Positions 55,440 to 63,964 of a stretch of DNA of 64,000 nucleotides are shown here, piece by piece. Within the stretch, counting starts at the first letter, position 1, and each line of letters starts with the position of its first letter. The notes under the pieces were generated by a model, which was not told the origin of the DNA, searched no databases, and worked only from the letters and a program-made list of their open reading frames with translations. This DNA comes from an uncultured Bacteroides sp. (GTDB taxonomy: Bacteria; Bacteroidota; Bacteroidia; Bacteroidales; Bacteroidaceae), in the NCBI GenBank assembly GCA_947074195.1, contig CAMTOS010000002.1, positions 20,091 to 84,090 of the forward strand, given 5' to 3'. The translations under genes and the position numbers were made by a program.

Positions 55440-55844
55440 ATGGAATTTTTCAGTTGGAAGAAACAAAGCAAACAATTATTCAGGGATGGTGAAGGCTATT
55501 TAAACACCCTGGAAAAACATCTTACCAAACCAAGCCGGTTCGATAATACATTGCTGTTTAATATTGCCATCATGTCTTATGAGAAGATGTTCGCCGCATT
55601 ATTGGCGCATTACGAAACTGATGCCTTACACCATACTCCTGTGGCTATGTTTAATGAAGCATCAGAATATGACAAAGGACTTACTGATGAGATGAAAGAA
55701 ATAGCTAAATTTATTCAGAGTTTTGAATCTATCTGCAGTTTCGAAGATAAGCCATATCGCACACCGGCGAATGAGGAGCTCATCCGCATCATTCACGGTT
55801 TGCTCCTGTTAAAGCAGCATATTGCAGGAGTGATAAACCAATGA
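55440..55844 (+). CDS. Small helical protein downstream of nifA, unrecognised
   Basis: A 134-aa, mostly helical, soluble protein. It opens with MEFFSWKKQSKQLFRDGEGYLNTL and contains NTLLFNIAIMSYEKMFAALLAHYE, a helix pattern reminiscent of HEPN-like four-helix proteins, though I cannot confirm it and the HEPN catalytic RxxxxH is not evident. It is third in the nifA operon, 40 bp after the acetyltransferase. Its stop abuts the stop of the convergent porin gene. It could be a nitrogen-fixation accessory protein; that is inferred only from position. Confidence 0.65.
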   Translation: MEFFSWKKQSKQLFRDGEGYLNTLEKHLTKPSRFDNTLLFNIAIMSYEKMFAALLAHYETDALHHTPVAMFNEASEYDKGLTDEMKEIAKFIQSFESICSFEDKPYRTPANEELIRIIHGLLLLKQHIAGVINQ

Positions 55845-57146
55845 CTAATCTTTCTTTTTCTTAATCACATTAAGCGCCACCGATGGGTTGAGGTTAATAC
55901 TGCCATATACCCATTGTGCCAGGCGTGTTTTTTCTCCCGATGCTCCTTTTAGAATGCGTACATTTTCGTTTGTAAAATAGATATCATAGCCTATTTCAAA
56001 CTTTAGCCATGAATTCTGTTTATGCTTAACGATAAAATCGAGCTCATAACCCAGTTTCTTTCCTTTAAGATTCTTAACAGGAACAGCTGTTTTAAAATGA
56101 TGGAAAATGCCCTCTATAGATGTACGCTTTTTATTTAGTTCAAATAGAACACCTGCATATACATCCTGTAAACCTCTTTCGCCGGTATTCGTCCAATAGT
56201 CCATCGTCCCGTTAAAATCGTGTGTATCGCCAAAAAGATGCATATATCCACGCTGAATACCGTTATCCGGATTTCTGTCGCCAGAAATATATTCATAACC
56301 TGCTGCTACCGAAAGCCATGGTAAAAACTCATAAGATGCATTCCCGACAATGTAATAACTTTTTAGGCGGTCTAACGCATCTTTATAAACCACTCTGCCA
56401 TACTGATAATAGCCTTCAAACATAAGTTGGAGTGGAAAGGATGAAGGGGTATAGCGGAAAGTACCACCTATCGTTCCCTGATTATAATATTTCCGTTTTT
56501 TATAATTCTCTTTACCACCAACAGATATAGTGTCCTGATTAGACAGGATCGCCCCGATGGCCGATAGAGTAATATCTTTAGTAATGTTTTTCGACATCCA
56601 GAACATTCCCATAATTCTGTATATCATTTCAGTCTGATAATATGTTTCCTCAGAAATATCATTATTGTTAGAATAAGAAAAACCTGCATGAACTTTAAAA
56701 TCATCATTAAGCTCATATTTCAGCAGCAACATATCAAATGCATTACCAGAATCCGACCAATCTGATGGTCCGAAGAGTTTTCGGTCATCATATTGTAGTA
56801 CTTGTCTGCCCACTTTTGCCTGGAATCCCGGAAGAATGTCAAATAAAGCCCATGCCTGGTATAAACCAACTGACGGATTATCCGTATCATCCGATGAATC
56901 GCCCCATACACGCGAGTCCTGGAAAGTCACTTCCATTTCAATGAAATCATAAGTGAAATTCGCTCCTATTCGGGTCCTTTGTTTTACGAAGAAGCCACCT
57001 TTATTACTGGTTATAATGGGTTTTGCATAACCATCTCTGTATTCAGCTCTGGGTCTTACCTCACCAAAGATTGTCAAATCCTGTGTATAGACAAATCCGG
57101 CACAACACATCAGAAGGGCACACAACCATATACGTTTCGCTTTCAT
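55845..57146 (-). CDS. Outer-membrane porin, paralogue of the mod-linked porin
   Basis: A 433-aa beta-barrel with a signal peptide (IWLCALLMCCAGFVYTQ). It is very similar along its length to the porin at 51190-52497 (shared DLTIFGE(V/I)RPRAEYRDGY, VGRQVLQYDDRKLF-type and AAGYEYISGDRNPDNGIQRG stretches). Strand pattern and family are alginate-export-like. Unlike its paralogue it has no Mo-box-like site or island palindrome upstream, so the two copies may be used under different conditions. It converges on the nifA operon. Confidence 0.82.
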   Translation of the reverse strand: MKAKRIWLCALLMCCAGFVYTQDLTIFGEVRPRAEYRDGYAKPIITSNKGGFFVKQRTRIGANFTYDFIEMEVTFQDSRVWGDSSDDTDNPSVGLYQAWALFDILPGFQAKVGRQVLQYDDRKLFGPSDWSDSGNAFDMLLLKYELNDDFKVHAGFSYSNNNDISEETYYQTEMIYRIMGMFWMSKNITKDITLSAIGAILSNQDTISVGGKENYKKRKYYNQGTIGGTFRYTPSSFPLQLMFEGYYQYGRVVYKDALDRLKSYYIVGNASYEFLPWLSVAAGYEYISGDRNPDNGIQRGYMHLFGDTHDFNGTMDYWTNTGERGLQDVYAGVLFELNKKRTSIEGIFHHFKTAVPVKNLKGKKLGYELDFIVKHKQNSWLKFEIGYDIYFTNENVRILKGASGEKTRLAQWVYGSINLNPSVALNVIKKKKD

Positions 57147-57254
57147 AATACATTCTCATCGTTTGTTGTTTTTTTAACGTCCTGAAGAGATGTATTGTTT
57201 TTATTATTATTGTAAAAATCAATATTTATTAATCTTTCGGTAGAGAGATACAAA

Positions 57255-57290
57255 AAAAGAGTCTGGCATTTATTGCCAGACTCTTTTGAG
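57255..57290 (-). terminator. Terminator of the helicase-CSD-RRM operon
   Basis: Perfect 13-bp arms (57255-57267 and 57275-57287) with a seven-base loop; on the minus strand a T-run follows. It lies 24 bases past the RRM gene stop. Confidence 0.9.
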
Positions 57291-57313
57291 ATTATCTATC
57301 AGTTCTTATCGAA

Positions 57314-57676
57314 TTAATATCTGCCACCGCCACGGTTATAACCACCGCCGTTGTTGCCATAGCCACCACGGCTACCACCACCGTAACCACCGCGGTTGCC
57401 ACCACCGTAACCACCACCACCTGCAGGGCGTTCAGTTCTTGGACGTGCAACACTTACATTAATCGTTTTTCCTTCGAAATCAGTACCATTTAAAGCGTCG
57501 ATAGCTTTCTGACCTTCTTCATCGTTTGGCATTTCAACAAAACCAAAACCACGAGAACGACCAGTTTCGCGATCATTAATAATGTTTGCTGAAGCAATTT
57601 CACCATACTGAGCAAATAAATCGTGCAGGCTGTCACTTTTTGTGCCCCAGCTCAAATTTGAAACATAAATGTTCAT
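57314..57676 (-). CDS. RRM RNA-binding protein with Gly-rich tail
   Basis: A 120-aa protein with one RNA-recognition motif: RNP2 IYVSNLSW (residues 2-9) and RNP1 RGFGFVEM (about 43-50). A Gly/Tyr/Arg-rich tail (GGGYGGGNRGGYGGG repeats) follows, similar to cyanobacterial and plant glycine-rich RNA-binding proteins. It is likely cold-induced, as such proteins usually are. It is last in an operon with a cold-shock-domain protein and a helicase, 24 bp after the former. Confidence 0.93.
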   Translation of the reverse strand: MNIYVSNLSWGTKSDSLHDLFAQYGEIASANIINDRETGRSRGFGFVEMPNDEEGQKAIDALNGTDFEGKTINVSVARPRTERPAGGGGYGGGNRGGYGGGSRGGYGNNGGGYNRGGGRY

Positions 57677-57700
57677 TTTCTTTCTAAATTAAAATTGTTA

Positions 57701-58135
57701 TTATATAATTGAAATACGAACGGCAACCAAACCGCGGGCACCACGTTCTACTTCAAAGGTTACTTTATTTCCGATGGCAATGTTTTGCGGAGCCGAAGAT
57801 ATATGAAAAAAGTATTTATCAGCGTTATTCAGATTTTTAATAAAGCCAAATCCTTTTTCTTCATTAAAAAATTCAACTCTTCCCTGATTTGGTTCTTCCA
57901 CGATATCTTCCTGTTTTGGTGTAGAAACAGCAATGTTTTCAAGATCTACCTCAACCTTAGATTTCTCGGGTGGAGTAGAGTGTAGCATACCGTTTTCATC
58001 TACATAAGCAATCATATCATCAAAAGAACGAGTTCCGGCATTGGCACGCTCTTGTTTGCGCTTTTGTTTCTCTTCACGCTTTTGTTGTTTCTTCTTTTCA
58101 ATATCTCTTTTTCCTGTTGTTACTCTATTTGCCAT
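57701..58135 (-). CDS. Cold-shock-domain protein with charged N-terminal extension
   Basis: A 144-aa protein whose C-terminal 65 residues are a cold-shock domain (GRVEFFNEEKGFGFIKNL, then YFFHISSA), a nucleic-acid-binding fold. The N-terminal 75 residues form a very basic Lys/Arg/Gln-rich helix (KKKQQKREEKQKRKQER) and an acidic linker, unlike single-domain CspA. It sits 10 bp after the RhlE-type helicase gene and before the RRM gene. Confidence 0.9.
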   Translation of the reverse strand: MANRVTTGKRDIEKKKQQKREEKQKRKQERANAGTRSFDDMIAYVDENGMLHSTPPEKSKVEVDLENIAVSTPKQEDIVEEPNQGRVEFFNEEKGFGFIKNLNNADKYFFHISSAPQNIAIGNKVTFEVERGARGLVAVRISII

Positions 58136-58145
58136 TCTAAATTTT

Positions 58146-59273
58146 TTAGGCCGGTTCAGAAACTCTGTTCAGTTTTCTACCGGTTAGTTTTTGTATATCA
58201 TTTAACATTGTCCGATCTTCCTTTGTGCAGAAGGTATATGCCATTCCATCTTTACCCGCACGTCCTGTGCGACCAATACGGTGTACATAAGTCTCCGCCA
58301 CATCCGGTAAATCATAATTAATAACCACTCCAAGGTCCTGAATATCAATACCTCTTGCGGCTATATCTGTTGCAATAATAATTCTGGTTTTACCCGATTT
58401 AAAATTGCTTAGAGCATTCTGACGCGCATTCTGAGATTTATTCCCGTGAATGGCCTCACATCCTATTTTCTTTTTATTCAGCACGCGTGCAATTTTATCT
58501 GCACCATGTTTCGTCCGCGAAAAGACTAATACACGTTCGTCATGCTTTTTGTTTAGCAAATCAACTAATAAATCAATTTTTTCAGGTTTTTCAACATAAT
58601 ACAAAAACTGATCTATTTTATCTACAGTCGATGAAACCGGGGCAACCTCAACTCTGACCGGTTTTTTCAATAAAGCATCCGATATTTTTTCGACAGCTTT
58701 CGGCATTGTAGCCGAGAAGAATAAGGTCTGTTTCTTTTTCGGAAGCATCGGAATAATGCGGCGAATATCATGAATAAAACCCATATCAAGCATGCGATCA
58801 GCTTCATCGAGCACAAATATATTGATTTCGTGCAATTTAACGATACCTTGACCAATAAAATCTAATAATCTTCCTGGTGTAGCTATCAAAATATCGACTC
58901 CGGCCTTTAAAGCTTTAACTTGCGGTGCTGGTTTTACGCCACCAAAAATCACGGTATGACGTAAACCGGTATATTTACCATAGTCTGCAAATGCTTCTTC
59001 AATCTGGATAGCAAGTTCTCGTGTAGGAGTAAGAATCAAAGCTTTGATGGAGGGAAATCTTTTATTAACCGGGGCATTCTTCTTTAGCAATTCCAAAACA
59101 GGAATTGCGAAGGCTGCTGTTTTGCCCGTTCCTGTCTGGGCAAGTCCCAATACGTCCTGGCCTTGAATAGCCACTGGTATTGCCTTCTTTTGAATCGAAG
59201 TAGGTGTAGTATAATTTTTTTCTTCTAAAGCCTTTAAAACGGGCTCAGATATATTTAAATCCTTAAATGTCAT
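58146..59273 (-). CDS. RhlE-type DEAD-box RNA helicase
   Basis: A 375-aa minimal DEAD-box helicase. Q motif (NYTTPTSIQKKAIP), motif I AQTGTGKTAAF (about 43), DEAD in LDEADRMLDMGF (about 150), SAT, and HRIGRTGRAGK (about 330) are clear. It ends soon after the second RecA domain, like RhlE. First gene of an operon with a cold-shock-domain and an RRM protein, a set that together would remodel RNA in the cold or under stress. Confidence 0.95.
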   Translation of the reverse strand: MTFKDLNISEPVLKALEEKNYTTPTSIQKKAIPVAIQGQDVLGLAQTGTGKTAAFAIPVLELLKKNAPVNKRFPSIKALILTPTRELAIQIEEAFADYGKYTGLRHTVIFGGVKPAPQVKALKAGVDILIATPGRLLDFIGQGIVKLHEINIFVLDEADRMLDMGFIHDIRRIIPMLPKKKQTLFFSATMPKAVEKISDALLKKPVRVEVAPVSSTVDKIDQFLYYVEKPEKIDLLVDLLNKKHDERVLVFSRTKHGADKIARVLNKKKIGCEAIHGNKSQNARQNALSNFKSGKTRIIIATDIAARGIDIQDLGVVINYDLPDVAETYVHRIGRTGRAGKDGMAYTFCTKEDRTMLNDIQKLTGRKLNRVSEPA

Positions 59274-59744
59274 TTACTTTAAAATTAGTATATAAATTGA
59301 TGCAAAGAATTTTAAAGTATGATTTATAAATAATACGTAGAATAAATTTGTTGCGGAATAAAGAGGAATATAAAGAACAAATTATATTATGGAGAAGACT
59401 GTATTATCAAATCCTTTAAAAATGCATCAGGCCTGAATGTTTCTCGCAACATCTGTGCCTCAATTTTAGAACAGTGGAATTTGATAATGAAGCCTGGTTT
59501 CAAGAGATCGATTTAATATTATTTATTGGCTTCGAAATAAACTCTGATGTTTCTGGAATACAAAGGTAAGATTAATAATTCAGATATTTTTATTTTTAAT
59601 CAAATATCCGTCATAATTTATATTGACTTCTTTATTTTGCTTTTAAATTAACATAGTTGTCAAACTACTGATGTTTAAATGCTTAGTCTTCTTTGCAGCT
59701 GGTTATTCCTGCAAAGAAGATTTTAAATTTGTTTTCCCGGTTTT
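59274..59744. other. Gene-free stretch with possible decayed coding remnant
   Basis: About 470 AT-rich bases. A plus-strand segment near 59430-59567 reads as a stop-interrupted protein-like stretch (for example VEFDNEAWFQEIDLILFIG), which may be a decayed gene or chance. A hairpin lies at 59687-59720. Nothing else is recognised. Confidence 0.35.
59687..59724. terminator. Hairpin downstream of the Cys/Met PLP gene
   Basis: Perfect 12-bp arms (59687-59698 and 59709-59720) with TTTT on the plus-strand side only. It lies just beyond the stop of the minus-strand PLP gene. Confidence 0.5.
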
Positions 59745-60968
59745 CTACAGAAGACTCAATGCATGGTTTAAATCCCCGATTAAATCATCCGCATCCTCCA
59801 ATCCTACTGACAAACGGAATATTCCTTTACCGGCAAATTCCTGCCATGAGTCGAGTTCTTCTTTTGTCGTAAACCGGAAAGATGTTTTAAGTAAATCCTC
59901 ACTATTCAGGTAAAAGATAAGCGAGCGGTGATGCCCCAGAGAAACCGCATAGTGAATCACTTTTAATTCTCTGGCCAATACAGCTGCTGCCGCTTTGCCA
60001 TCTTCTACCTGAAATGTGAGTAAACCAGAAAAATTCTTCATCTGTTTTTCAGCCAACTGATATTGCGGATGCGAAGGCAATCCCGGATAAATTACCCTTT
60101 TTACTTTTGAATGTTGCTCCAGAAAATGTGCCACTTTCAGAGCATTCGCTTCATGCACTTTCATACGTATAGGAAAAGTGGCTATGCCCCTGAGAATAAG
60201 CCATGCGTTAAACGGACTCAATGAACCACCCAGACGAATGGCCGTCTTTTTTCGTAACGGAATAATATCTTTCTTATAACCGAGAATTACACCTCCAAGA
60301 GCATCGCCATGACCGCCTAAATATTTTGTAAGCGAATGAATTACAAAATCAGCACCTAATTCCAGTGGCTTAGTTGCCGCCGGAGTAGCAAACGTTGAGT
60401 CCACCGCCAGTTTGATGCCATGTGTGCGAGCTATTTCAGCCACCGCCTCAATATCCGTCAATCGTAAAAGCGGATTGCAGGGCGTTTCGGTATAAATCAG
60501 TCGCGTATTCGGTTTTACCGCATTCTTTATGGCCTGAACATCGGCACAATTCACCTTTGTAACTTCAATGCCAAGTTCAGGAATCATCTCATTTGTGATT
60601 TCCGATAAAGCCGCATAAGCCACATCACTAATAATGGCATGATCACCCGCTTTCAGCTGATCGAATAACAATGTAGAAATCGCTGCCATTCCGCTACCCA
60701 GAGCAATGGCTGCCTCGGCCCCTTCAATAGCGCACAGCTTTTCTTCCAATTGGCGCACAGTGGGGTTTCCCCAGCGCGTATATATAAACGGGTCATTCTC
60801 GCTCATACCTTCGACAGAAAAGCCGGCATCAGCTTCAGCTATAAAAGTAGTCGACATAACAAGGTTGGGCGATGAGGCTTTAGTTACGGGGTCGGGTATT
60901 TCACCGGCATGGATGGCAATTGTCTGTTCGCCATAATTATTATAAATATCAGTCTTTTCCATATCCAT
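59745..60968 (-). CDS. Cys/Met metabolism PLP enzyme (cystathionine synthase/lyase family)
   Basis: A 407-aa PLP-dependent transsulfuration-type enzyme. TIAIHAGEIPDPVTKASSPN and YTRWGNPTVRQLEEKL (about 62) open it. ALGSGMAAIS, ETPCNPLLRLTD, DSTFATPAATKPLELGAD and the PLP-lysine motif HSLTKYLGGHGDALGG (Lys about 213) follow. Residues alone do not decide between cystathionine gamma-synthase, cystathionine or methionine gamma-lyase. It is a single gene with a TAnnTTTG box upstream. Confidence 0.9.
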   Translation of the reverse strand: MDMEKTDIYNNYGEQTIAIHAGEIPDPVTKASSPNLVMSTTFIAEADAGFSVEGMSENDPFIYTRWGNPTVRQLEEKLCAIEGAEAAIALGSGMAAISTLLFDQLKAGDHAIISDVAYAALSEITNEMIPELGIEVTKVNCADVQAIKNAVKPNTRLIYTETPCNPLLRLTDIEAVAEIARTHGIKLAVDSTFATPAATKPLELGADFVIHSLTKYLGGHGDALGGVILGYKKDIIPLRKKTAIRLGGSLSPFNAWLILRGIATFPIRMKVHEANALKVAHFLEQHSKVKRVIYPGLPSHPQYQLAEKQMKNFSGLLTFQVEDGKAAAAVLARELKVIHYAVSLGHHRSLIFYLNSEDLLKTSFRFTTKEELDSWQEFAGKGIFRLSVGLEDADDLIGDLNHALSLL

Positions 60969-60985
60969 CTAAATCTTAATACCTG

Positions 60986-60993
60986 CAAAATTA
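60986..60993 (-). promoter_or_regulatory. -7 box for the Cys/Met PLP gene
   Basis: TAATTTTG on the minus strand matches TAnnTTTG, 17 bases before the ATG. Confidence 0.5.
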
Positions 60994-61132
60994 AATTATG
61001 CAGATGTATTGACCAATATCGATTGAATAATTGGATAAAAACACTGGAATAGACTCGGGAAATGGAATGAATGACAGGATAGGAGTGAGTGAAAGCCTTA
61101 AAACAGAATAAATATCTTTTCAGAAGATATAT

Positions 61133-61537
61133 TTAAAGAAACTTCATCAGATTCCAGCCCCAATTTATAAGATACAGAAACAAGATACTAAACAAAATTC
61201 GCTTGTTCTTCAATTTCTGTTCAACGTATTGATAACTATTATAAAAACTATCTTTATTTAAAAGTAAGTCCATGACAATCCACAGCGGAATAATCATCAT
61301 CGCTGAAAGAAGCACCAATCCATTAGGATTAAGAAGAAGAGATTCTTTAAATTCGCCGGTAAGCAATAAACGCATGGCGCGTGTCGATCCGCAGGCAGGG
61401 CAGGGAATATGAAAAAACTGCTTCAGGCCACAACCTCGCCAGAAATGCGTTCCGTCAGAAGAAGAAGAGAAAAAAAGCCATATATATCCCGCAATGCTTA
61501 TCGATAAAAGGGTAATATACAGCTTTCGTTTATTCAT
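61133..61537 (-). CDS. DUF2752 membrane protein
   Basis: A 134-aa membrane protein of the DUF2752 family. The hallmark CPACGSTRAMRLLLTGEF (about 45) is present, between an N-terminal helix and two later helices (NGLVLLSAMMIIPLWIVMDLLL; ILFSILFLYLINWGW). The function of the family is not known. Its ATG overlaps the TM2 gene stop by one base (TAATG), so the two are coupled. Confidence 0.88.
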   Translation of the reverse strand: MNKRKLYITLLSISIAGYIWLFFSSSSDGTHFWRGCGLKQFFHIPCPACGSTRAMRLLLTGEFKESLLLNPNGLVLLSAMMIIPLWIVMDLLLNKDSFYNSYQYVEQKLKNKRILFSILFLYLINWGWNLMKFL

Positions 61538-61872
61538 TATAAAAACATTTGAAGTTTTTCCATATTTTTATCTTTGGCAACGCCCATAATCAGAAACCAG
61601 TCAACGATGGTCCATATATAAGCCCCTCCACAGGTAATCAATTTGACCACACCCAAACCGATATCACCCACATAAAAGCGGTCAATACCCAATCCGCCCA
61701 CTAAAAGCGAAACGACTAAAGCGATGGTTGGATCTTTAAAATCTAAAGATTGTAGCATAACCCATTTCGATTCATCGGCTTTCAATAAAATCTCTCTGAT
61801 CAATGGAATGTGATAATCTCTGAAATTCCTTCTATTTGCAATGATAAATGCATCGACGTTTTGCGCGTTCAT
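61537..61872 (-). CDS. TM2-domain protein
   Basis: A 111-aa protein with a soluble N-terminal part and a C-terminal TM2 domain: two membrane helices around the short conserved loop (ALVVSLLVGGLGIDRFYVGDIGLGVVKLITCGG in part; the GIDRFYVG and WTIVDWFLI motifs). TM2 and DUF2752 genes are often adjacent in Bacteroidota. Role unknown. A TAnnTTTG box lies 39 bases upstream. Confidence 0.9.
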   Translation of the reverse strand: MNAQNVDAFIIANRRNFRDYHIPLIREILLKADESKWVMLQSLDFKDPTIALVVSLLVGGLGIDRFYVGDIGLGVVKLITCGGAYIWTIVDWFLIMGVAKDKNMEKLQMFL

Positions 61873-61910
61873 AGATAAATTATAATAAATGTGTGAATTA
61901 AATTAAAGCA

Positions 61911-61918
61911 CAAAATTA
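61911..61918 (-). promoter_or_regulatory. -7 box for the TM2-DUF2752 pair
   Basis: TAATTTTG on the minus strand matches TAnnTTTG. Confidence 0.5.
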
Positions 61919-61970
61919 GAGTAAAGTTTTTGATATAAAAATTTCCTGACAGAGAATATTTGCAATAATC

Positions 61971-63095
61971 TTAAAATGGTAATCCCGAAAGCCAAAGCGC
62001 CATGAAACGATCATAAACAATATATCCTTTATCCGATTTGTATACAATCTCATTAGATATAAGTTTTTTCAATGCTACATTCACACTACTTGCCGCTTTC
62101 AGTTTGTATTTGGTAATAAATTCACCGGAATTAATCTCTTTAACGCAACCCTCTTTTGCAATAGCCTTAAGAAGCTTAATGCTGCTAAGTGTATACGCCT
62201 TTATCAGATTCTCATAATTATAAACCGATTCAGAAACAATTTCTTCTATCGCAAAATTGACCAACTCAACCGATGCCGGTTTTCTATAACCATAAAGCCT
62301 GTTCAGTAAAGCCTGTATATACCAGGTATGGCCATCAAACTTCTGGTAAAAATGACCGAAAGTAGTTGCATCCAGCTCAAGACCCTGTTCCGTAAAAAGC
62401 TCTGCTGCAAAATTATAATATATCATTTCATCTATCTTGTCAATAGATAAGATTTGCGTGCTCTGATAAAACGGTCGTTTAGCCGAAAGAAACATTTCCT
62501 GCATGACATGTTGTTTGCTGCCGGCAAATATAAAATTGATATGCGGCATAAACTGAATATAAGAACGTAGTAATGCTTCTACACCCTTTTCGGGATATTC
62601 GGCTATTTGCTGAAATTCATCAATAGCAATATAGCAACGCTTCTCTGAAGACTGGAGATAATCAAAAATTTCCTTCAGCGTAGCTTCCTCTTTTGATGGT
62701 GCAATTTCAAGTGCTACTTTAGGAATACCATTCAATTCATCAAACGTTAAGGAAGGACGACAACTTTTTAAAAACTGATTAATTCGGTTCAATGCTTTTT
62801 GCGGAGTAGAATCCAGTTTCCCAAGTACGGTGCTTGCAAACAAATGAACAAAATCGCTCAGACACTGAGTCGAGAAAATATCCATGTAAAAGGTGATGGT
62901 ATCAGGCTCATGGTCTTGTAAATTATAAAATACATTCTTGATCAACCCTGTTTTACCCATACGTCGCGGAGCAATCAGTGTAATATTTCTGCCATTATAT
63001 AAAGCATTCATCATTAACTCTGTCTCCTTTTCGCGATCACAGAAATATTCCGGACTATAATATCCTGAAATAAGGAATGGATTATTCGGTTTCAT
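61971..63095 (-). CDS. AAA ATPase, archaeal-ATPase-like
   Basis: A 374-aa ATP-binding protein of the group common in Bacteroidota genomes. The start NPFLISGYYSPEYFCDREKE and P-loop LIAPRRMGKTGLI (about 42), Walker B CYIAIDEFQQI and FIFAGSKQHVM are visible. A C-terminal winged helix (INSGEFITKYKLKAASSVNVAL region) follows. I chose the ATG at 63095 because the family begins there; the longer frame adds 14 unlikely residues. Such STAND-like ATPases are numerous and largely uncharacterised. Single gene. Confidence 0.85.
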   Translation of the reverse strand: MKPNNPFLISGYYSPEYFCDREKETELMMNALYNGRNITLIAPRRMGKTGLIKNVFYNLQDHEPDTITFYMDIFSTQCLSDFVHLFASTVLGKLDSTPQKALNRINQFLKSCRPSLTFDELNGIPKVALEIAPSKEEATLKEIFDYLQSSEKRCYIAIDEFQQIAEYPEKGVEALLRSYIQFMPHINFIFAGSKQHVMQEMFLSAKRPFYQSTQILSIDKIDEMIYYNFAAELFTEQGLELDATTFGHFYQKFDGHTWYIQALLNRLYGYRKPASVELVNFAIEEIVSESVYNYENLIKAYTLSSIKLLKAIAKEGCVKEINSGEFITKYKLKAASSVNVALKKLISNEIVYKSDKGYIVYDRFMALWLSGLPF

Positions 63096-63276
63096 AATAA
63101 ATGTAATTACAGTATTTACGTTACACAAATTACGCAATAAGTATCTTGAATTGCAAATATTTGAAAGATATAAAGTTAGAATAGTCTAACACAGTATGAT
63201 AAAACCTGGTGCATTATGGTTTTTGCCGACTTTAAGAACGGATATTTTTTATTCTGATTCAGAATTGGAGAAGAGT

Positions 63277-63780
63277 TTACCAATAAAACCGGCGCCTGCA
63301 TTTGCGGCATTTATAATTGGCCTGACAATACTCTTTTTTTGAGAAATGCAAAAGTATGCCACCAATAACCATTAGCGAGGTTAATAAGAATATCATTGGG
63401 GTAGAATCCTTAACGAGTGCTTGTTTAAATATGAAAATGCAAATACACAAAATGATACATACATGGCCGGTTATTCGCATTATTTTCCGGTATTTGGCAT
63501 ATGGAGTAATACTGCTCACTTCCTGACTGTCGCAAGTGGGGCAGAAAACTATTGATTTCGTATTTCGTGTGCTGCCAATCTCTGATAATATATCAGATGC
63601 CCGATCATAATCATCACCGGATACAAAGATGTCAACTTCATCTAAAGGACCGCGATTCTTGCTGTCTTTACTCTCAAATTGCTGACGTGAATCAATATCC
63701 TGTTCGAGTAGTGCATCGGTTACCTCATCAGCATAAAGTGAATTGAGGCATCTTATTAAAAGTTTATCATGCTTGGCCAT
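63277..63780 (-). CDS. DUF2007-like protein with zinc-ribbon halves and two membrane helices
   Basis: A 167-aa protein. The N-terminal 70 residues resemble the DUF2007 'putative signal transducing' domain (LIRCLNSLYADEVTDALLEQDID, then DEVDIFVSGDDYDRASDIL). A CPTC pair (about 87-90) follows, then two membrane helices (ITGHVCIILCICIFIF; MIFLLTSLMVIGGILLHF), and the second pair CRKCRRRFYW at the end could complete a zinc ribbon across the membrane hairpin. Function unknown. Confidence 0.75.
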   Translation of the reverse strand: MAKHDKLLIRCLNSLYADEVTDALLEQDIDSRQQFESKDSKNRGPLDEVDIFVSGDDYDRASDILSEIGSTRNTKSIVFCPTCDSQEVSSITPYAKYRKIMRITGHVCIILCICIFIFKQALVKDSTPMIFLLTSLMVIGGILLHFSKKEYCQANYKCRKCRRRFYW

Positions 63781-63815
63781 GGCTTTCGGTTTTTCAATGT
63801 TTTTCAGATGTGAAG

Positions 63816-63850
63816 ATATAAAAAAAGCTTCTGAGAAGTTAGAAGCTTTT
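63816..63850 (-). terminator. Hairpin upstream of the DUF2007-like gene
   Basis: Perfect 10-bp arms (63823-63832 and 63841-63850). On the minus strand it is followed by TTTTTTT, so it would terminate a minus-strand transcript entering from beyond the right edge. Confidence 0.7.
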
Positions 63851-63930
63851 GTTTTGATTGTTTATCTGAGAATATCCTAAGAGAATTATGCTTTCGATAT
63901 TTAAGGTATTATAATTTCGAATATCAAATT

Positions 63931-63964
63931 GTCAGCTTCCCCTTTTTGTCAGCTTCCCCTTTTT
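63931..63964. repeat. Two-copy 17-bp tandem repeat
   Basis: GTCAGCTTCCCCTTTTT occurs twice head to tail (63931-63947 and 63948-63964), followed by a diverged AGGACAGCCCTAAAT stretch and a further GACAGCT. It is C/T-rich, unlike its surroundings, and may continue past the window edge as a longer repeat array. Confidence 0.7.

Noticed and set aside
59430-59567. Possible decayed gene in the gap after the RhlE-type helicase
   Set aside because: The stretch reads like protein in one frame but has stops on both sides, no start and no family I recognise, so chance cannot be excluded.
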